The translations under genes were made by a program, and so were the position numbers. DNA of 64,000 nt from Buxus sempervirens (taxonomy: Eukaryota > Streptophyta > Magnoliopsida > Buxales > Buxaceae). This document shows, one piece after another, positions 34,101 to 44,629 of the stretch (positions are counted from its first letter, which is position 1; every line of letters begins with the position of its first letter). A model generated the notes under the pieces. That model had not been told where the DNA came from. It did not search any database and saw only the letters and a program-made list of their open reading frames with translations. The stretch is from NCBI GenBank assembly GCA_947561395.2, contig OX387183.1, positions 15,117,402-15,181,401 on the forward strand, in the 5' to 3' direction.

Positions 34101-37100
34101 TTCAGAAGTTTAATTGCAGATGGAATGACCAGCAGCATAAACCAAGTCCCAGAAAAGAGAAGATGGAAGCTAGTGAGGCAATTGTGCATTTCTCAATGTA
34201 GCCGAGAATAATCTCCTCAAATGTGAGAGGCTTGAATGAAAAGGAGAAAGAAGTGTCTGTTAAGGCAGCCATAGATCTTTTGGACATCATATGTTGTTAT
34301 CTTGCTGGGGACAAAGTTGACAGACATGGACAAAGCACTTTGGAGGGATTTGGAGCCTAGGGGAGCTAAGTGGTGGTGTTAAAGGAAGAGGGTGTGTAGG
34401 CAGTATAGCAAAGGGTTGATCGAGGAAGATTGAGCTGGTAGACAGGTTTCTGAATTGTTAACCCTAATCACTTGTTGGGGAGAATATGTTATGCTCAATC
34501 TAATTTATTTGTCAAACTGGGCTGTTAAATTATTCTCTTTTACCATATGGGCCTACCATGACCAAATTAGAGGAAAAGATAGAAGACTCAGCACCACAAA
34601 CACAGGCTACCTTTGTTTACAAAATTTTCCCAACCTTCTATTTCCGTATGCAAAGTATAATATTTCTTTCTCATTAACCTAGAGGAAACTAAATCCTACA
34701 GATGTACGATACAGTAAAAGCAATAGAAACAAATAACTACGTAAATGCTGGAACAACATAGTAAACATCGCATGACACCTCAATCAAATTGTGGTACAAC
34801 AACTGTACATGAGGCTCATGTAGCTCTTTTGATTGAAAACAAGGAAAAAAGAAAAAAAAATTTTTGAAGCCCATCATAGCATGGCTGCTAATATCCAAAA
34901 AATTAATGTACATTACTTACAAAACAATGCTTCAGCAACAAAAAAGTTGAATGAAAAATCAAACAGAATTCTTCTGGAATGAATCTGAGCAAGACAAGCA
35001 AAAGTAATGTACATTACTTATATAACAATTTTTAAGCAACAAATGATGAATCAAACAGAATTATGCCGGCATGAATTCAAAGCAGCTAAATCCAAGTGCC
35101 TAATAAGCCAAAGGATAATGGAATAAAAGCTATTACTTTGCAGCTCTAACTTGAACCTTGACAAAATCAGGATCTATTGCAGCAGCCATCAAACAGTCCC
35201 CTAATGCTTCCCTCATTCTTCCAAGAGACATTCGAGTTGCTGCACGATTGCTATAACACAGTACCAAAGCCCAGAGGCTGCTTCTGGACATCTCATTAGA
35301 TGAAATACAATTTATTCCACATGAATAATAATCCTCAGCATCAGACAGATTCCCATTTGCATAAGCTTGGTTTCCCCTGATGTAAGTTAAAATTCAAATG
35401 CCATACTTATGAGAAATGAACTGATTATATCTAAATTAATATCAACAATGGTCATAGCTTGAAATGGAAAAATGAATAAACAACTAAATAAAATATAATA
35501 GGAGTAGGTAATTGAAAGGAACAGCCTTCTGAGCTTAATTAAAGAAGCAATCAGAAGCTTATTGGTTATAACATGCACCTGAGTCGCCATTTCTCACAGG
35601 CTTCCTGAGCTGCAGCAACTGCTGTGGTAGACCCATGCATAGCCTCCTGTTCTTTATTTCCTTGTGACTTATTCTCTCCTTCACTTTGATAAATCGATGT
35701 ATCTCTCATGCATGAAGATGTATTCACAAGTGGAGAAAACTGCATAGAAGAGTTTGAAAACTCTGCTTTTCCATTAGTTGGAGTACAAATGTGTGACTCA
35801 TGATAGACTTTCATCTGATTTATCTTTTTGTTGTGATGCTTTGATACTGAAGGATAACATTGAGAAGAGGATGATGCAGCAAAGGTAAATTTAGATTGAC
35901 CAGAATCTTCCAAACTCGAAGCAAAACCAAACTGCATTCTGCAATCACTTCCTTGCTTCTCTATGTTGGAGCTGGGCAGCGCTTCAGTTTCCACCGAATC
36001 AACACATGCATCACTGCTAGCCTCTGCTTGTTCACTTTTGAACTTGGTACAATCACTTTCAGATTCAGGAACGACCTCTTTTCCAGGACATTCAACATTG
36101 CTAGTTTTCTTAAAACTAAAACCACAACTTTCCTCCTTTGATTCTCCGAATCTCAGACCACCTCCATTGATATCCAAGCATTCTGTTTCATCAATCATTA
36201 CTTCATCCGTTGCATCAGTTGAAACAGTTGTCTTTATGTCACTTGATTCATAGTTTTTGTCCAGGTGGAAGGACTCATCCGATGTCACAGAAGCCTCTCT
36301 TGAACATTGTTCAGTTGCTGAAGTATCCAGGTATGGAGAGAAATCCATAGGTGAATAATGGCCTAGAGATTCCATGTTCTCCTGGGAACTGCTTTCCCTT
36401 GATGCAAAATCATGCACAGTCCACTTGTGGACTGTCGGAATTTGCCTCAACTTTCCCTTCTTTTTCTTTAATCTCAAGTCCTTAGCTGTTCCTTTCTTTG
36501 CGCTGAATTCCAATTTTCGATTTAATAAACCAAATATATTTCCAGTGGAAGAAAAGGAAGCATCTTGGTTTGGTGTCCTGAGGTCTCCATGTGGTGCTCC
36601 TAGTTCTTCTTGTGGGCTAGTAAAACTAAACCCATTCTTGTTCTCTGTTCTATCCATGGAATGCACTCCATAATCATTCCTGGCAGGCTGTGAACTAGGG
36701 CTACTGGATGAGAACGAAGTTGATGCTGCAACAACTGGATCGCGGAATTTCTTTTCACCCAAATTTCCAGGTTGCTTCTTCACAAAAATTCTAGAAGAAG
36801 AATACCCTGTACCTGCTAGATCATAAGAACCTTCAATCCCACTTCCATTGTCCAATTTCTTTGCCTCATTTGGCAAAACATTCTCTGTTGCCTCACCAAA
36901 TGAAGCAGCAGTGCTCTTTCTGTTTTCATATAGAGAAGTATTCCCACCATTGCTCCTAATTTTTTCGTCTGAATCATTCTTAACATCATCAACATTCCCA
37001 GGTCCTTCTGCGTTCAACTTCTTCATTTCATCAGGAAGTGTAGCTGCTGAATATCCAGCAAAAGAATCAGCAGTCTTCTTACTACTCCCAAATGCAAAAG

Positions 37101-37923
37101 TGTTCTTATCATTGATGCCAGAGTTCAGGTTAGTATCTTTAGCCTCATCAGCACCACCAAACCTCCTAGAGGTATTGATGTTTAATTTCTTCATTTCCTC
37201 CGGGATCTCCAACATCGTGCTTTCAACATCAATGGTGGACTTTCCCATTTCACTGGGGAGTCCAGACACCATGTTTCCATCTAAATTCGCTTTCGTTTCA
37301 CAGCTACTTCCAAATTCAAAATCACCCTTATCACCAGAACTCCATTTCCTACGGGCATTCAACCCAAAAACAAGACATTTTGCATCCTGAGACTCTGCTT
37401 CAATTCCAGTATTCAACTTCTTCATCTCATTCAGAAACGATTCTCCCATATTTCCACTAGACTCGCTCTTCTCTGATTTAAAACTCGAGGATGAACCACT
37501 CTGGTTTGCTCCAAACACAAATGCCACATCCTCAGACTTTCCAAACTTTATCTCATCCTTCATTGAAATACCAGAATTATTCAAACCCCCGCTTCCTTGA
37601 GCTGAATCAGATGTAAATAATTTCGAGTTCTGTGTTTTACTGTCATCATCAACTCGATCCAAACCGCTTGATCCTGGACGAAACGGATTGAAACCCGCAT
37701 CAATCCGATTCCCTGGTTTTGGTATCGACTTCACCGTCTGAGAACCAACGTGTTTCCTAACTTTCACAAGCCGGGGCTTTGAAAGACCCGAAGCCGTCCC
37801 AAATGATGATCTTTCTGAACCCAAACGCGACATGGAATACGAAGCGAAACTACCATTAAAATTTTCTCTCTCATTTGCATTCTGATTAGCAGAAGCTCCA
37901 AGTCCAAGATTTGACGCCATCAT
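25111..37923 (-). CDS. TPR-repeat and DnaJ (J-domain) co-chaperone, TPR15/TPR16 type
   Basis: Eleven exons (minus order): 37923-35579, 35376-35137, 33331-33202, 32623-32471, 32334-32090, 31980-31914, 28945-28739, 27322-27087, 26055-25977, 25886-25749 and 25293-25111. GT/AG sites and phases agree throughout: 4023 nt, 1340 aa. Residues 1-780 are low-complexity, Ser-rich and disordered-looking, with FG-type motifs (FVFGAN, FEFGSS, FAFGSS, CGFSFK, FTFAAS) and repeated LPDEMKKLN-like motifs. Residues about 775-1160 hold TPRs (GNQAYANGNLSDAEDYY; AAGNDAFQSGRHAEAVEHYT; FCNRAAAHQALGQITDAIAD). The J domain (about 1202-1285) reads PLDMYLILGVE, AYRKGALRHHPDK and MIGEAYAVLSDPTK, with about 20 extra residues after HPDK. 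It should stimulate Hsp70 through HPD and bind clients or Hsp90 through its TPRs; specific clients are unknown. The closest family is Arabidopsis At2g41520/At5g12430. The exon 5 acceptor was picked over an alternative one codon pair downstream. Confidence 0.92.
25311..25331. repeat. (AAT)n microsatellite next to the exon 11 acceptor
   Basis: About seven AAT units plus an adjoining A-run on the plus strand. Read on the minus strand they form an ATT/T tract just upstream of the TTTGCAG acceptor at 25294-25297. Confidence 0.9.
29300..29594 (+). mobile_element. LINE 3'-end fragment (RNase H tail with poly-A)
   Basis: The short frame at 29334-29561 begins MAHELNISFRYIPRTANSLA, typical of the end of the RNase H domain of plant L1 LINEs (expected ADQLAKAGA also present). 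The fragment ends in an A-run at about 29582-29594. It is opposite in orientation to the host gene. A 16-bp direct repeat CTAGAACGGCTAATTC occurs at about 29291 and 29372. Confidence 0.75.
30840..31620 (+). pseudogene. RTE-like LINE reverse transcriptase relic in TPR-J intron 6
   Basis: Broken frames keep the RT catalytic block FADDIILVD-like at about 30957-30982 (a stop or frameshift lies within), then VNAKVELWCDTLQSKGF and a C-terminal block (YGLKYLATKKQPKHKMNIAK, IKMLRWICQKTRRDKLRNVH). The order and wording match plant RTE-type LINEs. Many stops show that it is dead. Confidence 0.7.
33488..33525. repeat. (GA)n plus (TG)n microsatellite in TPR-J intron 2
   Basis: About 25 bases of GA repeat followed by CTGTGTGTGTGTG. 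It lies in the intron between exons 2 and 3. Confidence 0.9.
33617..33910 (+). mobile_element. TRIM (terminal-repeat retrotransposon in miniature), complete
   Basis: The element is 33622-33905 (284 bp), with 77-bp direct terminal repeats at 33622-33698 and 33829-33905, both starting TGTTAGGAATATAAGTAAAT and ending in CA. TGGTATCAGAGCC, complementary to initiator tRNA-Met, follows the left repeat directly. A purine tract GTGAGGGGGAG precedes the right repeat. The target duplication ACACC flanks it at 33617-33621 and 33906-33910. There is no coding capacity, so it would depend on proteins of an autonomous element. It lies in TPR-J intron 2, antisense to the gene. Confidence 0.9.
34195..34440 (+). 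pseudogene. L1 LINE endonuclease N-terminal relic in TPR-J intron 2
   Basis: The plus strand encodes IISSNVRGLNEKEKEVSVKA then AIDLLDI, close to the N-terminal SWNVRGLN motif of the L1 endonuclease. It decays within about 200 bp with stops. Confidence 0.6.
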
Positions 37924-38859
37924 AGCGTCTCAATCGGTCTGCAATAAGCTCCCCTCTTGGTCCGCCAGATTGTAGGAAGACAAACAACAAAGTTAAAGGA
38001 ATCTGACCTTTAGGATTAGGGTTTTGCAGAGAGGATCAATTTGACTGTGACTCCGGATTTGTTGTCGGAATTGAAACTCATCAGCGCCGGCGACATCTCA
38101 ACCTGGGAGTCATGAAACCAGACAGCCGGCGACGAAAATCTCTCTTTCGACGATCAAACGTGGTAGGGTTCACGAAATCGAAAGGCGGTTATGGATTTGC
38201 AGGACGACAGATCGTCCATTCGATTTTCATGTGATCTCTCTCTCTCTCTTGCTTTTTTGGCTTTGAATAATTTCACGCCCCGGAGGAGCCGTTTCCTCAT
38301 TTCTCTGTGTGTAAATTTAAACACGAAAACGGTTTTTCTGGCCTGTCTCACCAGGCTGGTGAGCATCAGTTTTTGCCACGTGGATACTATGCAGTCAATC
38401 ACACAGTCCAACATCTGGCACAGCTCTGACCCTTTTAGCAATTCCCGATTCTCTTTCTACTCTCACGGGATACAAGTAAATACTCTACAATTTTTAATTT
38501 ATTCGGTTCCGCTTTTAAATGAGATGCTTCACGAGGAGCATCTCATGATAAGTGTTTTCCAAGTGCGTCTTACGTAATATACTTCTAAAAAAAAAAGAAA
38601 AACACCTACCGTGGGATGCTCCACATGGAAGCATCTGACCTCAAAAGCAAGGAGAAATTCAGTACAAAATTGTAGAAGATTTCATTCCGTAAAACTTGTT
38701 ACGTGCACTAAAATTCCACGTCGATACCATTGGAACTTGCTATCTGGACTAAAAATTTCACCTCCTCATGTCAATGAGTTAGATTTCAAATTTAATCATC
38801 TTGGCTGCTTAGAACCTCACTTTTACTCCAAATCACATCCACCAACAAGACTAGAGATA
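37924..38859. other. 5' region of the TPR-J gene
   Basis: The leader and promoter of the minus-strand gene are expected here. A telo-box lies at 38017-38024 and CT-rich tracts at 38237-38255. No other gene is seen. Short complementary repeats around GATGCTTCACGAGGAGCATC (38523-38542) can form a hairpin. Confidence 0.45.
38017..38024 (-). promoter_or_regulatory. Telo-box (AAACCCTA) upstream of TPR-J
   Basis: AAACCCTA on the minus strand, about 94 bp upstream of the ATG. It is the same motif class as in the eIF3e leader; function is inferred. Confidence 0.35.
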
Positions 38860-39373
38860 TAAGTATTAGGGGTGCAACTTGGTCTGGTTAAAACCGAACC
38901 CGAACCTAAACCAACCCAAACCGACTTAGGTTCGGTTCAGTTTCGGTGCAAAAATCCCTAAACCGAACTAATTCAGTTCGATTTTAGGTTGCATATTCGA
39001 TTAAACCAAACCGAATTCATATATTTCCCTAAACCGAACCGAACTAAATTCATATATATATATTATAACATATAATCTATATTTTATATTTTATATATAT
39101 ATAAAAAATATAATATATGTTAAACTTTCAAAGTTTACCTTTAAACTTTAATGATATTAAGGAAAAACCCTTGTTTGAACATAAGAATATATTGGTCTAA
39201 CCCGAACCGAATAGTTTTCATGTAGTTCGGTATAGGTTTTGGTTTTTCTATATATTTTCAGTTCGGTTTTCGATTTAGTAGTTTCGGTTTGACTATATAT
39301 TTTCAGTTTAATTGGTCTTGGGTTGAACTGAATCCGAACTGAACCGACCTGAGTTGCACCCATGGTAAGTATT
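38860..39373. mobile_element. hAT-type MITE with 8-bp target duplication
   Basis: The element is 38868-39365 (498 bp). The left end is AGGGGTGCAACTTGG; the right end, reverse-complemented, is CCATGGGTGCAACTCAGG. TAAGTATT occurs at 38860-38867 and 39366-39373, matching the 8-bp TSD of hAT elements. The interior is rich in AACCGAAC/GTTCGGTT palindromic blocks with an AT-rich centre, so the whole element can fold back. No transposase is encoded. Confidence 0.75.
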
Positions 39374-39789
39374 GCCTAACCCATTTGAAACCCACCTAAC
39401 CCAATCCAAATAATAGCCCTAACTAAAATTTTAGTTTGGGTTTAGGTTTGGCGCTTAATTTTAGGCATGAAGTTGAGTTTGGGTTTGGACTTGGGTTTAT
39501 GCCTTATGGCTCAAAAAGCCCGACAAGCCCAAATGCAACAAGAAAACCATGAGTTACAACCGAACATAATTACATGCAAAGAAGAAACCCATAACTTACA
39601 TTCAAACATAACTCTTTTGTAAGATCTTTTTCTCTCTTGTTTGAAGGGATTGTTTCCCCAACATGCCATGAGGAAAATTTGCAATGCTAATGCAAATATT
39701 AGTGCTATAAAACCTTCAAGGGAGGTTATTGACCACGCTGAAGTGGAACCTATTGAGATAGTTTGTAGTTTAATGCATACCCTTGAAAT
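39374..39789. other. Spacer between MITE and LINE
   Basis: Low-complexity GGGTTTAGGTTTGG-like sequence at about 39430-39500. No coding feature is recognised. Confidence 0.3.
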
Positions 39790-41995
39790 TGTAAATTTAA
39801 TTTATTAGAGAAAACAAGGGTCGCAAGTTCCATAGTGCATTGGAGGGGCTTCAATGAGATTCGTTTCCCGTCGGAGAGATTGAGCTGCATTCATACATTT
39901 GTCACAATGCTAAGGTTCTTAGAATTTATTGACAAATTTGCATTACTAGACATCCCAATTAGAGGAGCTAAATATACTTGGTCAAATAATCAATCAGTTT
40001 CTTCTTTTTCCAAGCTGGACAAATTCCTAGTATCAAGTGAATGGGGGGCCATGTTTCCGAGTATGTTGATGGAAGCGCTCCCAAGATCGGTGAGAAGTAG
40101 AGGAGTTGGATTCTTTTTTGTGTCTCAAGTGTTAGACTATAGATGCTAGTAAATGGTTCGGCGGCAGGGTTCTTCATTAATTAGAAAGGAATTTGTCAAG
40201 GGGATCCCTTGTTTCCTCTCCTCTTCACAACAGTGATGGAAGCATTTAGTTGTATGCTCTCAAAAGCTTCGAAGATCGGCAAAATAGAAGTTCTTTTGGG
40301 GAATCCATCTCTTCAAGTCACTTTATTGATGACATGTTGATTTTTTGTAAGCCTAATCAACAACAAACCTTGTGGCTAAAAGGTATTCTCCTTTGCTTTC
40401 AAGCTTATTCAAGACTGAAGATAAACTTGGCAAAAAATGAGATGTTTAAAATTGGTGAAATGGAGAATATCAACTTCTTTAGTCGAGTGGTTGGCTACAA
40501 GGTAAGTAAACTTCCCACGACTTACCTAAGGATCCCTTTGGGTGCTGGGTATAAGATGACTCATGTTTGGAATCCAATAGTAGAAAGAATAGAGAAGAAA
40601 ATGGTTTCGTCGAAGAGTTTTATGCTATCCAGAGGAGGAAAATTGACGATAGTGAAAAGTGTGCTAACTATCTTACTAGCTTTCCACATGGCCATTTTGA
40701 TGCTTCCTACTTCTATTGGTAAGAAGTTAGAGCAGGTACAAAGAAATTTTTTTATGGGAGGGGCTAGAAGGAGAAGCCAAGTATCATTTGGTAAGGTGGG
40801 ATATTGTATGTAGGCTAAGGAAGAGGGTGGCATAGTCTTTAGACCTATGTTATTAACCAACATTGCCTTCTTTCAGAAATTGATACGGAGATATGGAAGC
40901 GAGGAGGACAATCTACGGAGAAATGTCATTCATCAGAAATATGGATCATCACATGGAGGATGGTTCCCAAATAGCTCTAATGCCCCTTATAAGTAAGCAT
41001 ATGGAGACCCATTGCAAGATGGGGTGGATTGGTGGAAAAAGACTGCGGAATTTTCAAGTGGCAATGGAACGAAGACTCATTTTCTAGGATGATATTGATG
41101 TGGAGACGGTAGTCTATGAGTTAGATTTCCTTCAATCTTCAATATATGTAGAAATCAACAGGCTTTAGTTAGTGAAATCATGTCCATTAATGCTGCTAGA
41201 GTTGTGTGGAACGTAGAACTAAGAAGACTTTTATTAGATTGGGAAGTAAATGAATACGAATAAATGATGTATGAGTTGTACAGAGTTCAGGTGGGGAAGA
41301 TACCAGAATTTGGATTAAAATGAAATCGGGATCCTTCTCGATTAGGTCAGCCTTCAAAGAAATGGTTGCTACAAGTCTAAAATTTTAGGCCTCTAGACTG
41401 ATGTGGGCACCTGCTATTCAAAGCAAAGTGGGATTCTTTGTGTGGGTGGCATCCCTAGACAAAATTCTACCAATAAACCATTTGAAGGGTAGAAAATGGT
41501 AGCTTGCTAATAGGTGTATCATATGTAAAGAGGAAGAGGAATCAGTGGAACATTTGTTACTTAATTTTATAGGAGCTTCAAGACTTTGGAACATGATTCT
41601 AGCAAGAACGGATATTCTTTGGACTCAACCTGAAACCTTTAGGCATGATCTGGAGGCTTGGGTTTGGTCGAACGACATGTCTTGTAGGGACCTGATTTCG
41701 AATTCATCTCCTGTAGTCATAGTTTGGGTTTTATGGGGGGACAGAACGCAGGATTTTCAAGGACTCTAAGAGGAGTTGGTCTTACTTGGAAAGGAAGGTT
41801 TTGAGGGTGATTCATAGCCAGATTAGGGATCAACCATCAGTGAAAGATATACTGCTAAAGGACTTTTTGGGTTGTTTATGCTTTGCTGAGTTGTAAAGGA
41901 GAAATCTATGTATGGGATGGGGTTCCTTGTTACACTGTTTGTGTACTTGTAGCTTTCTTTCCTTTTATCATAGTTATAACAAAATTCCTTATTTA
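39790..41995 (+). pseudogene. Decayed L1-type LINE retrotransposon
   Basis: In order on the plus strand: endonuclease end (FNEIRFPSERLSCI, then FIDKFALLDIPIRGAKYTWS and SKLDKFLVSSEWG, about 39845-40050), reverse transcriptase (QGDPLFPLLFTTVMEAFS-like, about 40197-40260; FIDDMLIFCKPNQQ, 40321-40362), and the zf-RVT region (KVGFFVWVASLDKILPINHL; CIICKEEEESVEHLLL, about 41425-41570). The gap between endonuclease and RT is far too short, so the middle is deleted. Stops and frameshifts are frequent. It ends at GATAAAAAAATTA near 42000. Confidence 0.85.
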
Positions 41996-42535
41996 TTGAT
42001 AAAAAAATTAATTAAATAGAATATCCTCATTTTTACATAGAAAAAACAAAATATTCATATGAACATAATGATTTTAGGGAAATGCCTCCCTTATTGTGAT
42101 CTTTTTTTCTTGTTTTCATTTTTAAGGTTCTTGAAAGAACATGTGAATTGTACTTTATCTCTTTAGATTTACATATATTAAATAATTTGCTATCATTGTT
42201 ACATTCTAGCTAACATTTTAGTTAATAAATTCTAATTTTACCTAATTTAAAATGCAATTATTTTAAAAGTATACATTTAATTTGGGTTGGCCCAAACCTA
42301 GCCTCAACTCACGAAATAGTTATAGGGTTGGATTTGGACTCAAGGAGTTTGGGTTTAGAGCGAGTTGAGATGAGTTTGGGCCAACTAATTTTAGATTGTG
42401 TTAAGCCTGGACTTATTGAAATCTAGCCCAACCTCTCTTACACACAGCTCTAAACAAGACTTATCTATGGAACCGAGCCAAAAGGCTAACTTTGAACCAG
42501 GGCCAAGACTTTGACTAGCAACCCAAGCTTGAGAT
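41996..42535. other. AT-rich spacer with GGGTTTGG-type low complexity
   Basis: No gene is recognised. A run of TTGGGTTGGCCCAAAC-like words occurs at about 42280-42410. Confidence 0.3.
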
Positions 42536-43163
42536 TTAGAGGCTGTTTGATAACGTTTTTTTTAAAAACAGTTTGAAAACAAAAAACAGTTTCAACTGTT
42601 TTTGGGTTTCTAAAAACAAGTAACAAGAAACCCGTTTGGTAATAATCACTATTTTCTGGGTTTTTGAAAACAGGTGACAAGAAACTCGTTTGGTAACAAT
42701 TGATAAAAAAAAAAAAAAAACGATTCAAGTTTCAAATATGCATTGCTACACAACCTACAAGCCTATTGAACTAAATATTGTATTACAATATATATATTAT
42801 AATATATATTGTATTATAATATATTATTAAAATAATAATAGTGTTATTGTATTACAAATATGCTTTGGTAAGTCCTAATTCAAAACTTGATTTTCACACA
42901 TCTTTAAAAAAACTGATTGGGGCATTTTTACAAACATGCCGCATGCATTATTTTATGACTAGATTCATGATTACAATCTTTTTGCTGTCAGTCAAGTTGG
43001 TTTGACGTGGTCCTCATATTACAGATGATTTCATTAGTTAGGTTAGTTTTGATGGGAAAAATAGTCTTGCAAGCAAGATATATAGCAGCAGGTTATGGTC
43101 GATGTCGAACCTAGATCCCAATTTGAGCTTACAAAATTGAACATTTTCACAACCATCGCTCGC

Positions 43164-43170
43164 TATAAAT
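43164..43170 (+). promoter_or_regulatory. TATA box of the captured PR-10 fragment
   Basis: TATAAAT lies 103 bp upstream of the ATG at 43273. The position is plausible for the original gene's promoter, suggesting that promoter and leader were captured with the coding part. Confidence 0.6.
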
Positions 43171-43272
43171 ATCACTGGGTTCTTCACCATGTCCAACACT
43201 CACCGGCAAACTGAACCTCCCTCCCTACACTACTCGGTATCTTCTTTTTCTTCCTTAATTACAGAGTGAAAC

Positions 43273-43680
43273 ATGGGTGTCATCACCTTTGCCGATGAGT
43301 TCGCTTTGGCTGTCGCTACGGCGAGACTGTTCAAGGCCCTGGTTGTGGACGCAGAAAATCTCTTCCCAAAGCTCATGCCTCAGGCCATAAAAAGCATCGA
43401 AATGATCCAAGGAGATGGAGGCGTCGGAAGCATCAAGCAGATCAACTTTGCCGAAGGTCTATTAACTAGTTATTACAGACCTAAACCATGAATCCTCTCT
43501 GATTCTGTACATGTGCTTAACATATTTGATTGATCATCGAGAACAGGTGGCGAATCGAAATACGTGAAGGAGATAGTGGACGAGATCGACCACCTGAAGC
43601 TGGTGTCCATGTACAGCGTGATAGAAGGTGATGGAATGCCCTTGATAACTAAAAACAGTGGAACCGTAAGAACAAATTGA
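43273..43680 (+). pseudogene. PR-10/Bet v 1-family gene fragment (truncated)
   Basis: Exon 1 is 43273-43456, starts MGVITFADEFALAVATARLF and includes the glycine-rich loop GDGGVGSIK (about residues 46-54). The intron (43457-43546) splits codon 62 in phase 1, the usual PR-10 intron position. Exon 2 starts at 43547 (GGESKYVKEIVDEIDHLKLV, then SMYSVIEGDG) and loses family similarity at about 43635. An in-frame TGA at 43678-43680 ends a possible 105-residue product, against about 158-160 for a full protein. The long C-terminal helix that closes the ligand cavity is missing. PR-10 proteins are cytosolic ligand-binding defence and stress proteins; this copy is unlikely to keep that function but could be transcribed. 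Confidence 0.85.
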
Positions 43681-44033
43681 TAGAGAGATGAGAGCTTTGA
43701 GAGGGACTTACACTGAGAGAAATAATGCCGTTGATTTTGCTCCTTCTCTTTCACCTGATGCTTGTCGTGTTTGAGAGGAAGAGTTTTGTGCGAAAGAGAG
43801 GCGAGGGGTAAAACCATCGAGGTGAAAAGAAATATGAAATTACAAAAATACCATCGAGTGGAAAACAGTTATCATTTTTAGAAACCGAAAATTTCGGTTT
43901 CTAAAAACCGGGTTATTTTTCAACCGTTTTTCTGAAAAATGGTTTGAAATTTTTTTCAACCAAACAGGTTTTCAGTTTTCTGTGTTTAAAAACCAAAAAA
44001 CCGTTTTTGAACACGTTACCAAACGGCCTCTTA

Positions 44034-44629
44034 ATTACTGTATATGCTCGGAAATCCCTAGATTCATATACACCAGATCTTGTTCTTAGTTATTTTATCC
44101 AACTCAAATCTAGGGATAAGATTTAGTTTTAACTAAAAAGGACACTAAAGTCTTTTAAATTAATTAAGGGGGATTAGGGCTAACTATTCAACCTAATCCT
44201 ACTCTCACACTCTTCAGCATTGAAAAGGAGAGGGAAGAAAAGAGAAGAAAGGAGAATCTTTTTTTTGGGTAACGTAGAAGAAGAAAGGAGAATCTTTTCG
44301 TATCTTTCTTTCTTTGTTTTTTCAACATACCAAAGGACTCTCTTGTACCTTGGAGCAGCCTTTCGCCTGAAAATTGTCTGGGCCGGTTCTCACAGAGCGT
44401 TCGGGCCAATATGTTAGTGCAAGCCCATCCATGCATCTGCCCTGCCTGGTTGCGGTTCTCCAGGAATGTCTTCGCGGGGCTTGTTTGATACTTACCTGTA
44501 TTTGTTCGTGCTTGATCGAGTGGCCGGTCTGCACAGAAGTCGATGGCAAACTGGAATTGACTCGAGATCGATCCACGTGCTCCTCCCCATCCTCCTTTTG
44601 CGACTGCTGTACTCACCACCGGCGTCATC
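44034..44629 (+). other. Promoter and 5' UTR region of FAX1
   Basis: No separate gene is recognised. Purine-rich tracts (about 44220-44300) precede a GC-richer leader from about 44360. The minus-strand open frame across 44188-44679 has no recognisable family and overlaps FAX1 exon 1. Confidence 0.4.

Larger units (their letters stand above)
42536..44033. mobile_element. PIF/Harbinger-like TIR element carrying a PR-10 gene fragment
   Basis: The element is 42539-44030 (1492 bp). The left end is GAGGCTGTTTGATAACGT and the right end, reverse-complemented, is GAGGCCGTTTGGTAACGT, matching at 16 of 18 positions. TTA flanks both ends (42536-42538 and 44031-44033), the PIF/Harbinger target duplication. 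Subterminal regions are rich in AAACAG/AAAACCGG words. The interior holds a TATA box, exon 1, intron and part of exon 2 of a PR-10 gene instead of a transposase. The arrangement is that of a Pack-type (gene-fragment-carrying) non-autonomous transposon. I found no second TIR inside, which argues against two separate MITEs. Confidence 0.6.

Noticed and set aside
36848-37390. 180-residue plus-strand frame
   Set aside because: It is the antisense shadow of TPR-J exon 1.
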